Source of the DNA: JAHEKB01 sp049115575
GTDB lineage: Bacteria; Bacteroidota; Bacteroidia; NS11-12g; UBA9320
Assembly: GCA_049115575.1 (NCBI GenBank)
Contig: JAGDZU010000001.1
Span: 620,001-684,000, forward strand
Reading direction: 5' to 3'
DNA: 64,000 nt
A program made the position numbers and the translations under genes. How positions within the stretch are numbered: position 1 is the first letter of the stretch; every line of letters starts with the position of its first letter. The notes under the pieces are model-generated. The model was given only the letters and a program-made list of their open reading frames with translations, did not search any database and was not told the origin of the DNA. Shown one piece after another: positions 1 to 7,613 of this stretch.

Positions 1-166
1 TACGCAGGTATGCATAGCATATCTCTGTAATAGCCTTACGATCTTTAGACCCAAACTGTTTGTTTGCCCTGAGATAGTGTTTTATATGAAGCTGAAAAGG
101 ATTTGGGTAGTTATAAGTACTCAGTATGATTTTAGCATGTTTAAATCTTGAGAAGTAGTATTTCAT
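1..166 (-). CDS. RsmB/NOP-family RNA (cytosine-5-) methyltransferase, N-terminal fragment
   Basis: An open frame starts at an ATG on the minus strand (position 166) and runs off the left edge of the window, giving 55 codons. The translated start has the pattern MKYYFSR...AK, then LRANKQFGSKDRKAITE followed by CYAYLR. This resembles the N-terminal NusB-like RNA-binding region of Bacteroidota RsmB/NOP2-type rRNA m5C methyltransferases, where a NKxFGSxDR segment is typical. The start lies 1 bp downstream of the stop of the preceding lipoprotein gene, so the two are probably cotranscribed. The catalytic domain is outside the window, so the assignment rests on the N-terminal motif alone. Confidence 0.6.
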   Translation of the reverse strand, partial: MKYYFSRFKHAKIILSTYNYPNPFQLHIKHYLRANKQFGSKDRKAITEICYAYLR

Positions 167-167
167 C

Positions 168-1457
168 CTAATAGTCTACCGCCTCCAATTTGTGATCTTT
201 AAATGCTAAGATGTATAAAAAGGAGTTACTCATACAATGGCCACTTCTTCTCAATTTGAAGTTGGTATTGCTGTATTCAAAGTTGTGGTCTAAAACAAAG
301 AGAGGAAAATGTTCGCCAAAGGCGTGTAGTAATTGCCCCGCAAAAAGCATTTGATCGTATCCAGAATATGCAAATCCACTGGGATCTCCATTGAACATGG
401 ATCTAAACTGCTTTCTCATTTCAATAGACAAGGGATTGTTTACCTGTGCCCTATCAGAACAAATCAAATGAACATTTAACTGCAACCAAAAGCTATAGTC
501 CATAGCGTTGAAATCAAGCCACCTCTCACTACCAAACAGATGGATATCTTTTTTTGATGCCATCATGCCAGTGACTGCAGCACTTACATTGCTTTTGTCT
601 TCGCTTAGTAAGACCACCATGTTTGATTCTGCATTTAACACAGCTGACCAATCTCTATCCCTGGTGCCGCTTATAGCTTGATAACTTATTGCGGATGCAT
701 CCAATTCACGTACTAAAGCTGCACCAAAATCGCGGTTAAATCTTCCACCATCTCGCACTAATACAAGCTTCTTGGTGCTGTGATATTCCTGATAAAAAGC
801 AACAAACTCTTTAGCTTTAAGATCAGGTGAAGATTTCAAGTTGTAAACGTAAGGATTGTATCCTACAAGTTTTGCTACGCTTATTGGCGAGAACAATGGA
901 ATCTTGTGCTTTTGAGCAAAACGAGCTGCTATGTCCAATTGACTCTGATCAGTAGGACCTATAATCAAGTCCATTTTTTTCATTTCTGCTTTTCTAAGTA
1001 TTCGTTTAACTACAAGACTGTCATTCTTGCTGTCGAAAACATGAAGGGTATAGGTTGAGCCCATTTCTCGAAGCTTCTCTAACGCTACCCTCACTCCTTG
1101 ATAATATTCTAACATCAAATCAGCACGTCTTTGCTGTTGATTGTTTTTATACCCTTGGTGAAAGGGTAATATAAGGGCTATATGAAATTCCTGTTTGTGT
1201 ACCTCAACCCTGAATGATTCTCCATGAAAAAATACTTCTTGGTATCTAGTTTCATCTGCAGGAACATCTACTGGGGGATTATCGTCGGGATGGTCTAATT
1301 CAGATGTATCTGCGGTAGGTAATGGATGAACCACAATTGGACTATCCCCAGGAAGGCTTGTAAAAGCCCCACATGAGAATAGAAGAACAGGAAGAATTAA
1401 AAGCCAGAGCTTCTTATTCCCATTCAATGGTTGCTGGTGGCTTGGAGCTGATATCAT
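168..1457 (-). CDS. PBP1-like periplasmic-binding-fold lipoprotein
   Basis: The product is a predicted lipoprotein. A hydrophobic segment, LLILPVLLFSC, ends in a lipobox Cys near residue 29, followed by a Pro/Asp-rich linker of about 60 residues. After that comes a domain resembling type 1 periplasmic-binding proteins (LppC/amino-acid-binding family): IALILPFHQGY, YYQGVRVAL, DLIIGPTDQSQ. No LysM module is visible, although some Bacteroidota relatives carry one. The ATG at 1457 lies 44 bp inside guaA; an in-frame TTG at 1427 would shorten the N-terminus by 10 residues and cut the overlap to 14 bp. The ligand is unknown, and a role in cell-envelope or peptidoglycan regulation is only an inference from LppC/LpoA. 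Confidence 0.7.
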   Translation of the reverse strand: MISAPSHQQPLNGNKKLWLLILPVLLFSCGAFTSLPGDSPIVVHPLPTADTSELDHPDDNPPVDVPADETRYQEVFFHGESFRVEVHKQEFHIALILPFHQGYKNNQQQRRADLMLEYYQGVRVALEKLREMGSTYTLHVFDSKNDSLVVKRILRKAEMKKMDLIIGPTDQSQLDIAARFAQKHKIPLFSPISVAKLVGYNPYVYNLKSSPDLKAKEFVAFYQEYHSTKKLVLVRDGGRFNRDFGAALVRELDASAISYQAISGTRDRDWSAVLNAESNMVVLLSEDKSNVSAAVTGMMASKKDIHLFGSERWLDFNAMDYSFWLQLNVHLICSDRAQVNNPLSIEMRKQFRSMFNGDPSGFAYSGYDQMLFAGQLLHAFGEHFPLFVLDHNFEYSNTNFKLRRSGHCMSNSFLYILAFKDHKLEAVDY

Positions 1458-2940
1458 AAACTACTCTATTTATACCTCTTACTTGGTTAATTATTTTATT
1501 AGATACTTTGGCTAAAAAGGAATGCGGTAAATCCGCCCAATCCGCCGTCATCCCATCCAATGAGGTTACTGCTCTTAAAGCAATTACATTTTCGTAAGTG
1601 CGCTCATCTCCCATTACTCCAACAGATTGCACAGGCAAGAACATGGATCCAGCTTGCCAAACCTCGTCATAAAGATCTTGGGCTTTTAATTCATCAATGA
1701 AAATGGAGTCTGCTTCTTGAAGAATAGACACGGTTTCATGACTTACCTCTCCTAGTATTCTAATAGCAAGACCCGGTCCTGGGAAAGGGTGGCGTTTCAA
1801 AATGAACTCTGGAACTCCAATCTCAGCACCTATTCTCCTTACCTCGTCTTTAAAAAGCAAACGAAGTGGTTCTGCCAATTCCATTTCCATATCTTCTGGC
1901 AATCCTCCCACATTGTGATGCGATTTAATGGTAGCTGAAGGCCCTTTTACTGATACTGATTCTATCACATCAGGATATATAGTACCTTGCCCTAGCCACT
2001 TGGCATCTTTGTGTTTAGCTGCCTCTTTATCAAACACTTCTATAAACGTATTGCCAATAATTTTTCGCTTGGCTTCTGGCTCAACTACGCCTTTTAATCG
2101 TTCAATAAATAAGTCAGCTGCATCTATCCCGGTAACGTTTAAACCTATCTCTTTATAAACACGCAGAACATCGTCATACTCATGCTTTCTCAGTACACCA
2201 TTGTTTACAAAAATTCCTATGAGATTATGACCTATAGCTTGATTCAATATATATGCAGCTACAGAACTATCAACACCACCTGATAAGCCCATAATAACTT
2301 TATCTGAGCCTATGAGTTTTTTAAAATGGGCAACACTTTCTTCTATGAAGTTTTGGGGTGTCCATGTTCCATGGCAACCACATATATCCATAACAAAGTT
2401 TCTAAGTATTTGGCCACCTTGCTCAGTATGACTGACTTCAGGATGAAACTGCAAACCATAGACCGGTCTGTCCATAAACTTGAATCCTGCAATGGGGATA
2501 CTATCAGTTCTGGCAATATTCACCGCATTTGAAGGCAATTCAAGTATGGTATCCGCATGGCTCATCCACACTTCGCTTTCATCTGTAATAGCACGTAATA
2601 AATCAACATGCTCATCAACCATAAGCTTGGCTCTTCCGTACTCTCGATGCATAGACTTTTCAACCTTACCACCGTTGTGTTTGGCTAAATGCTGTGCTCC
2701 ATAACAAAGTCCTAGAACTGGTACATCTAGATTCATTACATCTAAATCAGCTACTGGTGCATCATCTTGTAAACAAGAAAATGGACTTCCAGATAAAATC
2801 ACCCCGTTAAAATGAGTTGATCTATCTGGTAAATGGTGGAAAGGGTGTATTTCGCAATAGACGTTTAACTCCCTGATTCTCCGCGCTATAAGTTGAGTGT
2901 ATTGTGACCCGTAGTCAATAATGAGGATGCTTTCCTGCAT
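1414..2940 (-). CDS. guaA: GMP synthase (glutamine-hydrolysing)
   Basis: GuaA converts XMP to GMP using glutamine and ATP in the cytoplasm. The N-terminal class I amidotransferase domain has its nucleophile at C79 in GLCYGAQ and the H166/E168 pair in LQFHPEV. The ATP-pyrophosphatase domain carries the P-loop SGGVDSS at residues 220-226. The C-terminal dimerisation domain ends in KPPATIEWE, as in canonical GuaA. At 508 residues it is near the usual length. The ATG at 2940 sits 8 bp below a TAnnTTTG promoter box. The 3' end overlaps the following lipoprotein gene, suggesting translational coupling. Confidence 0.97.
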   Translation of the reverse strand: MQESILIIDYGSQYTQLIARRIRELNVYCEIHPFHHLPDRSTHFNGVILSGSPFSCLQDDAPVADLDVMNLDVPVLGLCYGAQHLAKHNGGKVEKSMHREYGRAKLMVDEHVDLLRAITDESEVWMSHADTILELPSNAVNIARTDSIPIAGFKFMDRPVYGLQFHPEVSHTEQGGQILRNFVMDICGCHGTWTPQNFIEESVAHFKKLIGSDKVIMGLSGGVDSSVAAYILNQAIGHNLIGIFVNNGVLRKHEYDDVLRVYKEIGLNVTGIDAADLFIERLKGVVEPEAKRKIIGNTFIEVFDKEAAKHKDAKWLGQGTIYPDVIESVSVKGPSATIKSHHNVGGLPEDMEMELAEPLRLLFKDEVRRIGAEIGVPEFILKRHPFPGPGLAIRILGEVSHETVSILQEADSIFIDELKAQDLYDEVWQAGSMFLPVQSVGVMGDERTYENVIALRAVTSLDGMTADWADLPHSFLAKVSNKIINQVRGINRVVYDISSKPPATIEWE

Positions 2941-2948
2941 GATGCAGG

Positions 2949-2980
2949 CAAAAATATGCCGATTGATAAAATATCAATCG
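2949..2980 (-). promoter_or_regulatory. guaA promoter with overlapping perfect inverted repeat
   Basis: Read on the minus strand, TATTTTTG at 2956-2949 matches the Bacteroidota -7 box TAnnTTTG. A TTG at 2977-2975 lies 18 bp upstream, as expected for the -33 element. That TTG is inside a perfect inverted repeat at 2960-2980: CGATTGATA, 3-base centre AAA, TATCAATCG. A repressor or activator bound there would contact the -33 element. The hairpin could instead be a weak terminator for the response-regulator transcript, but no T-run follows it directly. Confidence 0.6.
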
Positions 2981-3005
2981 CTTTTCGTCATTCTGTTATC
3001 CCCAA

Positions 3006-3701
3006 TTAGCTGGTTTCTGTGAATTTGTAACCAACCCCTCTTAAAGATTTGAAATAAATGGGATTCTTTGGATCAGGTTCAAAGTACTTTCTGAAAGCCA
3101 AGATGAAATTATCTATTGTTCTGGTAGATGGATAAACAGAATATCCCCATACGGTCTGAAGTATCTTTTCTCTGCTTACTACCTCTTCCTTGTTTTCAAT
3201 CAAAAGCTTTAAGAGCAAAGCTTCTTTCTTAGTTAGAGAAAACTTTCCATCATTTCCTTCTGCTTCATAACTTTCAAAATTGACTTTGTTTCCTCCAAAT
3301 GAGTACTCTGAAACGCTTTTAGATGTGGTGTTCTCATCATTTCGGCTCAAAAGATTTCCGATTCTAAGCATTAACTCTTCCAAATTGAAAGGCTTGGTCA
3401 TATAATCATCGCCGCCTTTCTTTAATCCAAGAATGCGATCTTCCGCACTGCTTTTAGCCGAGAGAAACATAACAGGCACGTGTGCATCATGAAGTCTTAT
3501 GTTTTCACAAACTGCAATACCATCAATGTTTGGAATCATGATATCGAGTATAACCAAATCAAAACGCTGCTCTTTAAAGGCAGAGATGGCCTCTGCGCCA
3601 TCGTAGACCACAACCGGATGATACTCTTCTACTTCTAAGTTTAGTTTAATAGTTTCTGCCAGGTGTTTTTCGTCTTCAACAACGAGAATGCGTTTCTTCA
3701 T
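3006..3701 (-). CDS. OmpR-family response regulator (RprY-like)
   Basis: This is a DNA-binding response regulator. The N-terminal receiver domain has the acidic pocket E9/D10, phospho-acceptor D53 in VILDIMIP and the conserved K103 in TKPF. The C-terminal winged helix (about residues 130-230) contains LTKKEALLLKLL and ends with RTIDNFILAFRKYFEP and LRGVGYKF, the signature of Trans_reg_C. At 231 residues it is a standard length. Its gene lies 82 bp downstream of the histidine kinase on the same strand, so the two form a cognate pair. Resemblance to Bacteroides RprXY is by architecture only; the stimulus is unknown. Confidence 0.93.
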   Translation of the reverse strand: MKKRILVVEDEKHLAETIKLNLEVEEYHPVVVYDGAEAISAFKEQRFDLVILDIMIPNIDGIAVCENIRLHDAHVPVMFLSAKSSAEDRILGLKKGGDDYMTKPFNLEELMLRIGNLLSRNDENTTSKSVSEYSFGGNKVNFESYEAEGNDGKFSLTKKEALLLKLLIENKEEVVSREKILQTVWGYSVYPSTRTIDNFILAFRKYFEPDPKNPIYFKSLRGVGYKFTETS

Positions 3702-3783
3702 ACTTCAATTTTAATTAAAATTCAGGTGACCTTTTACAAAGTTCTAAATTATAGCGGCTTATACTGTCAGGTAAGTATCACAA

Positions 3784-4914
3784 TCAAATAGGTAAGGTAA
3801 TAGAAAAGATGGCCCCAACTGGGTGATTATCACTCACCTCAATTGTTCCGCCGTGATTCTTAACAGCCCGTTTTACTATAAATAATCCAAGGCCAGTTCC
3901 CTTGGTTGTTCTGGTCTCTTCATCTTGTACACGATAGAATTTATTGAATATCTTTTTACGTTCACCACTGCTCACCCCTATTCCCTGATCTTTGACTTCA
4001 ATTGAAATTGCATTGTTTGACTTTTTCAGAATCACATCAATCTCACCTTCGTTCGAATATTTGAAAGCGTTATTTATTAAGTTACTGATGGCTATTCTGA
4101 GAATTATTTTGTCTCCAGTATATATAACTTTATCTTGAATCTCCGTATTGATTCTTCCTTTAACCTCATGACTGGAAATTATGCGATGCATTAATTCACT
4201 TAAATCAAATGACATCATATTATAAACATACTGTCCGTACTCTATCTGAGTAGCAGTAAGCATGTTCTCCGTAAGATCTTCAAGTCTGTGTGTATTATCA
4301 ATGCTTTTCTCTATGAGTTCACGCTTCTTTTCTTCCTTAATTTTAGGATTGAGAATGGTTTGAAGCATGAGTCTTATAGCAGCAATAGGAGTTTTAAATT
4401 CATGCGTTACAGACAATAAGAAGTTGTTTTGTTGCTTGTTTAGTTTAAACAGAGAGTTAATGGAATAAAAAACACCAAACACTCCTGTCCCAACTAACAT
4501 AAACAACAGTATGGATTGAAACCACCACATTTTTTTCTGACGGTCATACTGAGTTTCTAATTGGTCTAATCGCTCCTGGTTTATTTGAAGTTGAATTACA
4601 ATTCTATCTTTCAGAGGTATGTAATCTACTACAAAGTTGTTGTTGTATCGGTCTTTTACAAAGGAACTCAGCTTCTCTGGATTAACATCCAGATTCAATT
4701 GTTTAATGAAATAGGACTTGGTACTATCCGATCCAAGGTTCCCATTCTTTGATTCTTGAATGATTTGAAGTATGCATGCATTAAGACCAGCTTTCAGCAC
4801 ATCATTTTTTAATGTATAATCGCTGTTAGAATAGTTAAGCAAAGAATAAGTTAGCCAACCAAATGCTGCTAAAATATAAACTACAATCAAAAGGATGAGC
4901 GCCCTTAATTTCAC
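3784..4914 (-). CDS. Membrane sensor histidine kinase
   Basis: This sensor kinase has an N-terminal membrane segment (about residues 3-25), a short periplasmic domain of about 105 residues and a second membrane segment (about 132-155). The HisKA domain carries the phospho-acceptor H171 in SVTHEFKTPI, and a HATPase_c domain follows with N-box ISNLINNAFKYS, G1 DQGIGV and G2 GTGLGLF. There is no HAMP or PAS domain between membrane and kinase core. The start is a GTG at 4914, only 17 bp from the start of the divergent heme-protein gene. It should phosphorylate the regulator encoded immediately downstream. The small sensor domain shows no recognisable fold. Confidence 0.92.
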   Translation of the reverse strand: MKLRALILLIVVYILAAFGWLTYSLLNYSNSDYTLKNDVLKAGLNACILQIIQESKNGNLGSDSTKSYFIKQLNLDVNPEKLSSFVKDRYNNNFVVDYIPLKDRIVIQLQINQERLDQLETQYDRQKKMWWFQSILLFMLVGTGVFGVFYSINSLFKLNKQQNNFLLSVTHEFKTPIAAIRLMLQTILNPKIKEEKKRELIEKSIDNTHRLEDLTENMLTATQIEYGQYVYNMMSFDLSELMHRIISSHEVKGRINTEIQDKVIYTGDKIILRIAISNLINNAFKYSNEGEIDVILKKSNNAISIEVKDQGIGVSSGERKKIFNKFYRVQDEETRTTKGTGLGLFIVKRAVKNHGGTIEVSDNHPVGAIFSITLPI

Positions 4915-4931
4915 ATTGCTAAAATAATACG

Positions 4932-5189
4932 GTGAGCGAGAAGAAAGATCAAAAGCCTGTTAAAATTAGTCGGCGAATGCTAAGCATACGCAACGGAGTA
5001 GATCATGAAGCAGTTTGGGTTGCATATAAAGGCAAGGTATACGATGTGAGTAAAAGCAGATTGTGGAGAGATGGCAAGCATTATGAACATTGGGCTGGTC
5101 AAGATTTAACCGCTGAATTACCTGATGCTCCACATACTGAAGAAGTATTTCAAAGAATGGATTATGTGGGCGAATTGGAATCTGAATAG
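4932..5189 (+). CDS. Small cytochrome b5-like (MAPR-type) heme-binding protein
   Basis: This 85-residue protein has no signal peptide and consists almost entirely of one cytochrome-b5/MAPR-like domain: VWVAYKGKVYDVSKSRLWRDG, then HYEHWAGQDLTAEL and FQRMDYVGEL. Like membrane-associated progesterone-receptor relatives (COG4892), it lacks the HPGG heme-ligand motif of true cytochrome b5; Tyr and His residues around YDVS and HYEHWAG are possible ligands. It probably binds heme in the cytoplasm. Translation starts at a GTG, divergent from the histidine kinase with a 17-bp gap, so its promoter must lie inside kinase coding sequence. Partner proteins are unknown. Confidence 0.75.
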   Translation: MSEKKDQKPVKISRRMLSIRNGVDHEAVWVAYKGKVYDVSKSRLWRDGKHYEHWAGQDLTAELPDAPHTEEVFQRMDYVGELESE

Positions 5190-5294
5190 TTTATCACAAT
5201 AGAATCTGCAGCTTAATTGCAATGAAACAACATTCAAACTCACTTAGTTAATCAAGAAAATCAAGTTTTTGATTTGCATTCCAAGAGATGTATG

Positions 5295-5322
5295 TTCCCC
5301 TTGGGGTAAGGGGGACCACATG
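5295..5322 (+). repeat. Dispersed intergenic repeat, copy A
   Basis: A GC-rich 28-bp element in an AT-rich intergenic region, containing the self-complementary core CCCCTTGGGG followed by TAAGGGGGACCA. It matches copy B (61067-61094) at 25 of 28 positions in the same orientation and copy C (38865-38891, opposite strand) at about 22 of 28 with one deletion. The gap holding it (5190-5398) otherwise shows only a weak AT-rich hairpin at 5258-5275 and a -7 box next to the downstream gene. Confidence 0.6.
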
Positions 5323-5398
5323 CAATCTATTCCTCTTCATAATCAATCTTGAAAAATTCAACTCATAATGCTCTAAACTTATTTCATAAATTTGAGAA

Positions 5399-6208
5399 GT
5401 GAAAGAATCAAACGCATATATACTCGGCACTGACACCGAAGAATTACACAGGCTAGGACTTCAGCATCAAGTCTGGTCTTCTGAAGCTCAAAAGGCTTGG
5501 AAAGACGCTGGTTTAACAGCAGGGCAAACTATATTAGATTTGGGCTGTGGACCTGGATTTTGCACTAGAGAATTGGCATATATCGCAGGTAAAAAAGGCA
5601 AAGTAATTGGCATTGATCTTTCAGAAAACTACATTCATTTCTTACAGAGTATTGTTGATACTCATGACTTGAAAGTGGAGGCAATTGCAGTAAATTTCAA
5701 TGATATGGTTCTCGAAGACAATAGCATTGATGCTATGTATTGTAGATGGGCTATGGCCTGGGTTCCAAATCCTGCTGAAGTCATTGCTAAAGTATACAAG
5801 GCTTTAAAACCTGGCGGTCGAATGATCTTCCACGAATACTATGATTGGTCAACTCATCAAACTCAACCTCAAATGCCTTATTTATCTCAAGCAATAGCTG
5901 CTTGTCTTAAAAGCTTTAAAGAACAAGCTGGAGACATAGATATAGGAAGAAATCTACCTGAGATACTCAGCAAACAGGGAATGAGAATCAGTAGAACCAG
6001 ACCCATGGCCAAGTTAGCCAGACCAGGAGAATTGGAATGGCAATGGCCACGCTCCTTTTACGAGATCTATTTCTTTAAGTTAATTGAAATGGGATTGATT
6101 ACTGAAGAATTAAGAGTGTTGGCCATGAAAGACTTAGAAGAACTGGAACACACGCCAGGAGCGAGTCTATGCTGCCCTTTGCTAATAGAGGTGATAGCTG
6201 AGAAATGA
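5399..6208 (+). CDS. Class I SAM-dependent methyltransferase
   Basis: A 269-residue methyltransferase with a Rossmann fold: motif I ILDLGCGPGFCTRE (about residues 46-59), the acidic end of strand 2 in VIGIDLSENY, and post-I VNFNDMVLED. The AMAWVPNP and LKPGGRMIFHEYYD segments resemble UbiE/Coq5-type small-molecule methyltransferases. The substrate cannot be told. The GTG start is supported because the N-terminus (YILGTDTEELHRLGLQHQ) looks like a conserved family segment and no later ATG precedes motif I. A perfect -7 box TAAATTTG at 5387-5394 ends only 4 bp before the GTG, predicting a nearly leaderless mRNA. The 3' end overlaps the next gene by 4 bp (ATGA). Confidence 0.85.
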   Translation: MKESNAYILGTDTEELHRLGLQHQVWSSEAQKAWKDAGLTAGQTILDLGCGPGFCTRELAYIAGKKGKVIGIDLSENYIHFLQSIVDTHDLKVEAIAVNFNDMVLEDNSIDAMYCRWAMAWVPNPAEVIAKVYKALKPGGRMIFHEYYDWSTHQTQPQMPYLSQAIAACLKSFKEQAGDIDIGRNLPEILSKQGMRISRTRPMAKLARPGELEWQWPRSFYEIYFFKLIEMGLITEELRVLAMKDLEELEHTPGASLCCPLLIEVIAEK

Positions 6209-6804
6209 AAATTACTTCTAAACAAGAATTACGAGAATTATACGGATCTGTATCTGTAAGAGCTCAAAAAAAAGTACTAAATACCTTTGACAAACACGCC
6301 ACGAACTTTATAGCTCATTCTCCTTTTTTTGTTCTTGCCAGCACGGATTCAAAGGGAAAGATGGACAATTCCCCAAGGGGAGGAAAACCTGGCTTTGTAA
6401 AAGTAAAAGACAACACGCTAATAATCCCAGATGCTAAAGGAAACAATCGCGTTGATAGTTTAATTAATATAGTTGAAACAGGGCAAATTGGACTTCTATT
6501 TTTAATTCCAGGTGTTGATGAAACACTTCGAATAAATGGCAAAGCTAGCATTACTACAGATCCAGAGTTAATTGCATTATTTCAGGATAAATCTCCAATC
6601 AAATCTGTCATCCTTGTAGAAGTACAGGAATTATTTTTACACTGTGCCAAAGCCCTAATGCGATCTGAGCTTTGGTCTGAACACTCAAAAATTGAACGCT
6701 CAAGTTTTCCTACCATGGGTAAAATGTTAAAGGATCAATTGAATTCAAGTGACCCAGAAGAGTCTCATGAGGACATGATAAAGAGATATCTAAAAGACAT
6801 TTGA
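6205..6804 (+). CDS. Pyridoxamine 5'-phosphate oxidase-like FMN protein (MSMEG_1061-type)
   Basis: This 199-residue protein has the split-barrel flavin-binding fold of the PNPOx-like superfamily. FFVLASTDSKGKMDNSPRGG (about residues 41-60) is the family-typical substrate/FMN strand. It is followed by LIIPDAKGNNRVDSLINI and a long IGLLFLIPGVDETLRINGKA segment. Such proteins are flavin- or F420-dependent oxidoreductases of unknown substrate, and this is not the biosynthetic PdxH, which is encoded at 12972. It is translationally coupled (ATGA) to the preceding methyltransferase, so the two probably act on the same compound or stress. Confidence 0.8.
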   Translation: MKITSKQELRELYGSVSVRAQKKVLNTFDKHATNFIAHSPFFVLASTDSKGKMDNSPRGGKPGFVKVKDNTLIIPDAKGNNRVDSLINIVETGQIGLLFLIPGVDETLRINGKASITTDPELIALFQDKSPIKSVILVEVQELFLHCAKALMRSELWSEHSKIERSSFPTMGKMLKDQLNSSDPEESHEDMIKRYLKDI

Positions 6805-6878
6805 TTAATGCGCAATATCATGTGCATTGCTATCTCATCTCTGGTACTGCCATCCATAATTCAATTTAATTCGCGGTC

Positions 6879-7175
6879 ATGAATCTGAATGATGTTGTAT
6901 CACAAATGGAGCTAAGTGAAAGGCCCATTACTCACCTCATACATAAGAGTGACTCAAGTAAAATCATCGCCATAGGTTTGAAGAAAGGAGTATCATTGAA
7001 TGAACACAAATCTCCAGGACCTGCCAATATTGTTGTGATAAAAGGAGCTATAAGCTATAAGGCCAACAGTAAGCTTGTTGAACTAAGAACTTATGATGAA
7101 TTCCAAATCCCTATAGATGAAATACACAGTGTTACAGGAATTGAGAATGCCGTATTCCTGCTAGTAGTTGGTTAA
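6879..7175 (+). CDS. Small cupin-like protein
   Basis: A 98-residue protein with an all-beta pattern typical of single-domain cupins: IIAIGLKKGVSLNEHKSPGPANIVVIKGAISYKA, then VELRTYDEFQIPIDEIHSVTGIENAVFLLV. Only some canonical metal ligands are visible (one His in NEHKS, one in EIHSV), so metal binding is uncertain. It stands 74 bp after the flavin-oxidase gene on the same strand and converges on rpiB with a 3-bp gap. The function is not known. Confidence 0.65.
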   Translation: MNLNDVVSQMELSERPITHLIHKSDSSKIIAIGLKKGVSLNEHKSPGPANIVVIKGAISYKANSKLVELRTYDEFQIPIDEIHSVTGIENAVFLLVVG

Positions 7176-7178
7176 TTA

Positions 7179-7613
7179 TTAGCAGCTAATTTTATCTACC
7201 CTTCGTTGGTGTCTTCCACCTTCAAATTCAGAGTCTAAATAGGCTTGCAGTACTTCAAATGCAGCTTCTTCGCTCAAGAATCGAGCTGGAATGCAAATGA
7301 TATTGGCATTATTGTGTTGTTTGGTTAAAGCCGCAATTTCAGGAAGCCAAGCCAAACCCGCTCTCACTCCTTGATACTTATTAGCAGTCATACAAACACC
7401 ATTTCCACTTCCGCATATCAAAATACCAAAGCTAGCTTTACCGCTTTCTACATCCTTAGCCACCGGATGAACAAAATCAGGATAGTCCACAGAATCCTCT
7501 GAATCGGTTCCATAATTTATGAATTCAAACTGATTGTCCATAGCGGCCATTACTCTCAATTTGAGCTCTGTTCCAGCATGGTCATTACCAATAGCTACTT
7601 TAGTCTTTGTCAT
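7179..7613 (-). CDS. rpiB: Ribose-5-phosphate isomerase B
   Basis: RpiB interconverts ribose 5-phosphate and ribulose 5-phosphate in the non-oxidative pentose phosphate pathway. The 144-residue length and motifs GNDHAG (residues 9-14), GILICGSGNGVCMTANK with the catalytic base C67, and GVRAGL fit the LacAB/RpiB family. The start overlaps the end of tatC by 14 bp, so the two genes are coupled in one minus-strand transcript. The pathway partner transketolase lies elsewhere in this window (40625-43832). Confidence 0.93.
   Translation of the reverse strand: MTKTKVAIGNDHAGTELKLRVMAAMDNQFEFINYGTDSEDSVDYPDFVHPVAKDVESGKASFGILICGSGNGVCMTANKYQGVRAGLAWLPEIAALTKQHNNANIICIPARFLSEEAAFEVLQAYLDSEFEGGRHQRRVDKISC

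Noticed and set aside
2960..2980. FNR/CRP-type binding site in the guaA palindrome
   Set aside because: The half-sites TTGAT/ATCAA are present but separated by 5 bases, whereas the FNR box needs 4, so only a generic operator can be claimed.
5248..5436. 62-codon open frame on the minus strand over copy A of the repeat
   Set aside because: It overlaps the methyltransferase start and the intergenic repeat, has no family resemblance, and the frame looks incidental.
6355..6395. CCCCAAGGGG-like sequence inside the FMN-oxidase gene as another repeat copy
   Set aside because: It encodes the conserved NSPRGG motif of the protein and lacks the flanking match to the repeat.
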